From assembly GCA_023144115.1 (NCBI GenBank), contig JAGLGH010000238.1:1-6645 (forward strand): 6,645 nt of DNA, written 5' to 3'. Under the pieces are notes generated by a model. The model was not told the origin of the DNA and searched no databases. It saw only the letters and a list, made by a program, of their open reading frames with translations. Positions 4,554 through 6,645 of the stretch are shown piece by piece; the first letter of the stretch is position 1; each line of letters begins with the position of its first letter. Made by a program: the position numbers and the translations under genes. This DNA is from Nanobdellota archaeon. Its GTDB lineage: Archaea > Nanobdellota > Nanobdellia > Woesearchaeales > JAGLGH01.

Positions 4554-5795
4554 ATGGTCACTAAATATGATGTTTTTGAGTTCATGTACAAAAAAGGCAG
4601 TCCTTTGAAGCCTCAGGAAGTTGCCAATATATTCAGAAAAATCAATATTGACTATCATGGGGTCTATAATATCCTTTTAGACTTGAAAAAACTTGGCATC
4701 ATTATGAAGAATGAGTATGGTTTTCAGGTTGTCAGAAACGAGATAAATGACCTTTTGTTCCAGATGATAAAATTCTGCCTGAAGAATGATATAAACTATA
4801 ACGAGTTGCTTGACAAGAACCTGGCTGCTTTTGTTAGTAAGGCATTTATTAAGAAGAGGTTTGTTGTCAATGATTTTGAATTAGATCCAAGAACTTTTTC
4901 AAAATATGTAGATATCCTGGCTAAGAATGGCCTTGCAATAATCCTTTCTAAAAAGCCATTAACTGCGACAATACCTTATAATTCGTTCCTGAGGGATATG
5001 GCTACTTATTTTGACCAGAAAGTGTCTGTTGCCAGGACAAAGCCTGATGAATATTTTGATGAGATTGAGAGGGAGCTTAAAATATTTCAAAGATTGCGAG
5101 CAGCTAATGAAGCGAGATTCAGAAGAATTGTAGATGACTATGAGATTAGGTTTATCCATCATAGTTTAAGTATTGAAGGCAATCCCATCACTTTGCCAGA
5201 TACTATTAAGCTTTTAAAAGACCATATTGTGCCTAGGGACTATACTATAGAGAGTGTTAATGAAGTGCAAAATTATCAAAAAGCCATTATTCAGATGAAC
5301 GAGGATGCAGAGGAGAAAAAGCCAATCTCAAAAGAATCTATTTTAAATTATCATAGGCTGGCGATGAGCCATAGGTCAGGAATAGCAGGAAAAATAAGAA
5401 ATAAGCCTGTTGTTATACATGGCAATTCAGATTTTAAAGTGGCTAAAGTAAAGGAAATAGAGCCTAAGCTTAGAGCGTTGCTAAAGAAATATAATGAGTT
5501 CTTCATAAGAAAAAAGATTCCTTTGAAGGAAATACTGGAGTTTTCTTCCTACTTCCATAATGAATTTCAACATATTCATCCTTTCGAAGACGGCAATAGC
5601 AGGACAACAAGACTCATCACTTTTCATCTCTTAAGGACTCAGAACATTCCAGTTTTAGATATTCCTTTAGGGATGCTTGAAGAGTACGTTTTTTCAACTA
5701 AAGGAGCAAAGAAACGTGAGGATAAGAAGCTAGGACAAGTTTTCCAGCAAATAATTCTTTATAATCTAAAGACAATCAATGAGAAACTTTCTTAG
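4554..5795 (+). CDS. Fic-domain protein with N-terminal winged helix
   Basis: Fic enzymes usually transfer AMP from ATP to a hydroxyl side chain of a target protein. The 413-residue product has the core motif HPFEDGNSRTTR at residues 342-353: catalytic H342, metal-binding D346, phosphate-contacting N348, R350 and R353. The inhibitory helix motif (S/T)xxxE(G/N) appears at S204-E208-G209, N-terminal to the Fic core, so it should be a class II, self-inhibited enzyme with E208 blocking R353. The likely flap is IRNKPVVIHG (281-290). Residues 1-60 look like a winged helix-turn-helix, and about 95-140 may be a second. S349 replaces the more common Gly or Lys after the Asn. No toxin-antitoxin partner gene is adjacent. 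The ATG at 4554 has only a weak upstream GTGGT. The substrate cannot be predicted. Confidence 0.92.
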   Translation: MVTKYDVFEFMYKKGSPLKPQEVANIFRKINIDYHGVYNILLDLKKLGIIMKNEYGFQVVRNEINDLLFQMIKFCLKNDINYNELLDKNLAAFVSKAFIKKRFVVNDFELDPRTFSKYVDILAKNGLAIILSKKPLTATIPYNSFLRDMATYFDQKVSVARTKPDEYFDEIERELKIFQRLRAANEARFRRIVDDYEIRFIHHSLSIEGNPITLPDTIKLLKDHIVPRDYTIESVNEVQNYQKAIIQMNEDAEEKKPISKESILNYHRLAMSHRSGIAGKIRNKPVVIHGNSDFKVAKVKEIEPKLRALLKKYNEFFIRKKIPLKEILEFSSYFHNEFQHIHPFEDGNSRTTRLITFHLLRTQNIPVLDIPLGMLEEYVFSTKGAKKREDKKLGQVFQQIILYNLKTINEKLS

Positions 5796-5802
5796 AGATT
5801 AA

Positions 5803-5812
5803 TTTTTTGTAT
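5803..5812 (+). terminator. T6GTAT tract after fic
   Basis: TTTTTTGTAT lies seven bases after the fic stop and matches the tracts at 4336, 4358 and 4441. It is the likely U-tract terminator of fic. A further T7 run at 5847-5853 may act as back-up. Confidence 0.5.
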
Positions 5813-5828
5813 CCATAAACCCCTTAAT

Positions 5829-5866
5829 TACTGCTGGATTTATAAATTTTTTTGGAATTTCCAGTA
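5829..5866. repeat. imperfect inverted repeat in the convergent spacer
   Basis: TACTG (5829-5833) and CAGTA (5862-5866) pair as an outer stem; CTGGA (5834-5838) and TCCAG (5860-5864) are an alternative pairing. The loop contains TTTATAAA and a T7 run (5847-5853). It lies between the convergent fic and minus-strand genes and may be a shared transcription end. The stem is only five pairs either way. Confidence 0.25.
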
Positions 5867-5894
5867 TCTCCTGCAGAGATTGAGGATAGTGTAA

Positions 5895-6645
5895 CTAAAT
5901 TTCATAACCTTTATCTTTTACACTTTCATAGATTTGTTCTATTTGAAGGTCTCTTTTAGAATATGACTCTGCTAATCTTACAATATCATCAAGTACTGAA
6001 ATCACTTTCCCATCTTTGATTTCTTTAGGTGTTGATCCAATAGAAAACAATAACGGAGTCAATAATTGTGAAGGTAGTTCTGCTGTCAAATATTCCATTG
6101 CTTTTGTCGCAGGTTGAATTTTTGCTCTTAAAGGACTTAATAAATATGAGATTGCTTGTCTTGCTTGAGGATGTAGAATCTGTGAAGATAACCAATCAAC
6201 ATAAAATTCTAATCTTTTATTTGCCAAAAAAATTCCAATCTGATCAGCTTCACCAATTAACTCATTTCTATATGCAATTAATTCTCTTTTCATTTCATTC
6301 TCAATTCTCTCTTGTATATAAGTTCCTTCAAATTTTAATCCTTGATCAAATCTTCGTAGTAAGGTATTATTTGCAGAATAAACATCATTATCAATATGCA
6401 TTAATTCATGTTCTTTGTTTATTTCTGAATCTCCCTCAGAAGAATGAATTATAAACCCCAGGCTATCTAAATGAATTGGTGAATCTCTAAATTGAAGATC
6501 ATCAAAAGCTTGACCCTCTGATTTTGTTTTTATTTTTCTTGCAATAGATTGCCATTGAGGTACTGGTACAATCACCCCTAATCCAACTGGATATACTGTG
6601 TGTTTTCGTTGATATGCTTCTGCATATTCCAAATCTGGAAATAGG
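5895..6645 (-). CDS. putative zincin-like metallopeptidase, 5' end outside window
   Basis: About 249 codons before the stop are visible; the frame stays open to the window edge (LFPD precedes the TTG at 6632), so the N-terminus is missing. No named family is recognised. The key feature is HELMH (H75-E76-x2-H79, counting from the TTG at 6632), which fits the HExxH zinc motif. E117, in KRELIAYRNEL 38 residues later, is placed like the third, glutamate ligand of gluzincins. The C-terminal half (about 130-245) appears helical without an obvious membrane span. No signal peptide can be judged. The gene is convergent with fic across 99 bases, so the two are not an operon. Peptidase activity is inferred from motif only; a chance HExxH is possible, but the downstream Glu in a conserved-looking helix makes it more credible. 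Confidence 0.7.
   Translation of the reverse strand, partial: LFPDLEYAEAYQRKHTVYPVGLGVIVPVPQWQSIARKIKTKSEGQAFDDLQFRDSPIHLDSLGFIIHSSEGDSEINKEHELMHIDNDVYSANNTLLRRFDQGLKFEGTYIQERIENEMKRELIAYRNELIGEADQIGIFLANKRLEFYVDWLSSQILHPQARQAISYLLSPLRAKIQPATKAMEYLTAELPSQLLTPLLFSIGSTPKEIKDGKVISVLDDIVRLAESYSKRDLQIEQIYESVKDKGYEI

Noticed and set aside
6068..6454. 128-residue plus-strand reading frame inside the putative peptidase gene
   Set aside because: Leu/Gln-rich antisense shadow of the minus-strand gene, which has the better motif and a longer open frame.
1..6645. CRISPR array, insertion sequence or prophage signs
   Set aside because: No regularly spaced repeats, transposase motifs or terminal inverted repeats with target duplication were seen.

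Overview
The window is almost certainly archaeal. It carries the archaeal/eukaryotic-type order uS13, uS4, uS11, RNA polymerase subunit D (with a ferredoxin-like iron-sulfur domain), tRNA-Leu, eL18, uL13, uS9 and RNA polymerase subunit N. TATA-like promoter boxes and U-rich terminators replace bacterial signals. The AT-rich composition, the short intergenic gaps and the loss of the usual rpoK/eno/rps2 tail suggest a reduced-genome lineage of the DPANN type (Woesearchaeota- or Pacearchaeota-like). That placement is an inference from style and protein feel, not from a phylogeny.

Layout. Positions 1-154 hold a TATA box and a leader with a 12-bp hairpin. Positions 155-2555 encode rps13, rps4, rps11 and rpoD on the + strand. 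A complete tRNA-Leu(GAG) sits at 2575-2660, followed by a small hairpin with a T-run and a TATA-like box. Positions 2733-4330 encode rpl18e, rpl13, rps9, rpoN and a 68-residue basic protein of unknown identity. Stop and start codons overlap or nearly touch in this half, and two stop codons lie inside the next gene's Shine-Dalgarno sequence. A 223-base gap (4331-4553) carries T5GTAT tracts, a long-range 10-bp inverted repeat and two hairpins. It leads into a Fic-domain protein with N-terminal winged-helix regions (4554-5795). After a convergent 99-base spacer, the minus strand holds the 3' part of a gene with an HELMH zinc-peptidase-like motif (5895 to the window edge).

How the genes fit together. 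The first 4.3 kb is a translation/transcription superoperon: three small-subunit proteins that act early in 30S assembly or decoding, two 50S proteins, uS9 whose tail touches P-site tRNA, RNA polymerase subunits D and N (which bind each other in the assembly platform), and a tRNA. The Fic protein and the putative metallopeptidase are accessory genes with no evident functional tie to the operon.

No clearly new multi-gene system is visible. The least explained items are the 68-residue basic protein, the structured 4395-4515 intergenic region, the leader hairpin and the putative zinc peptidase.
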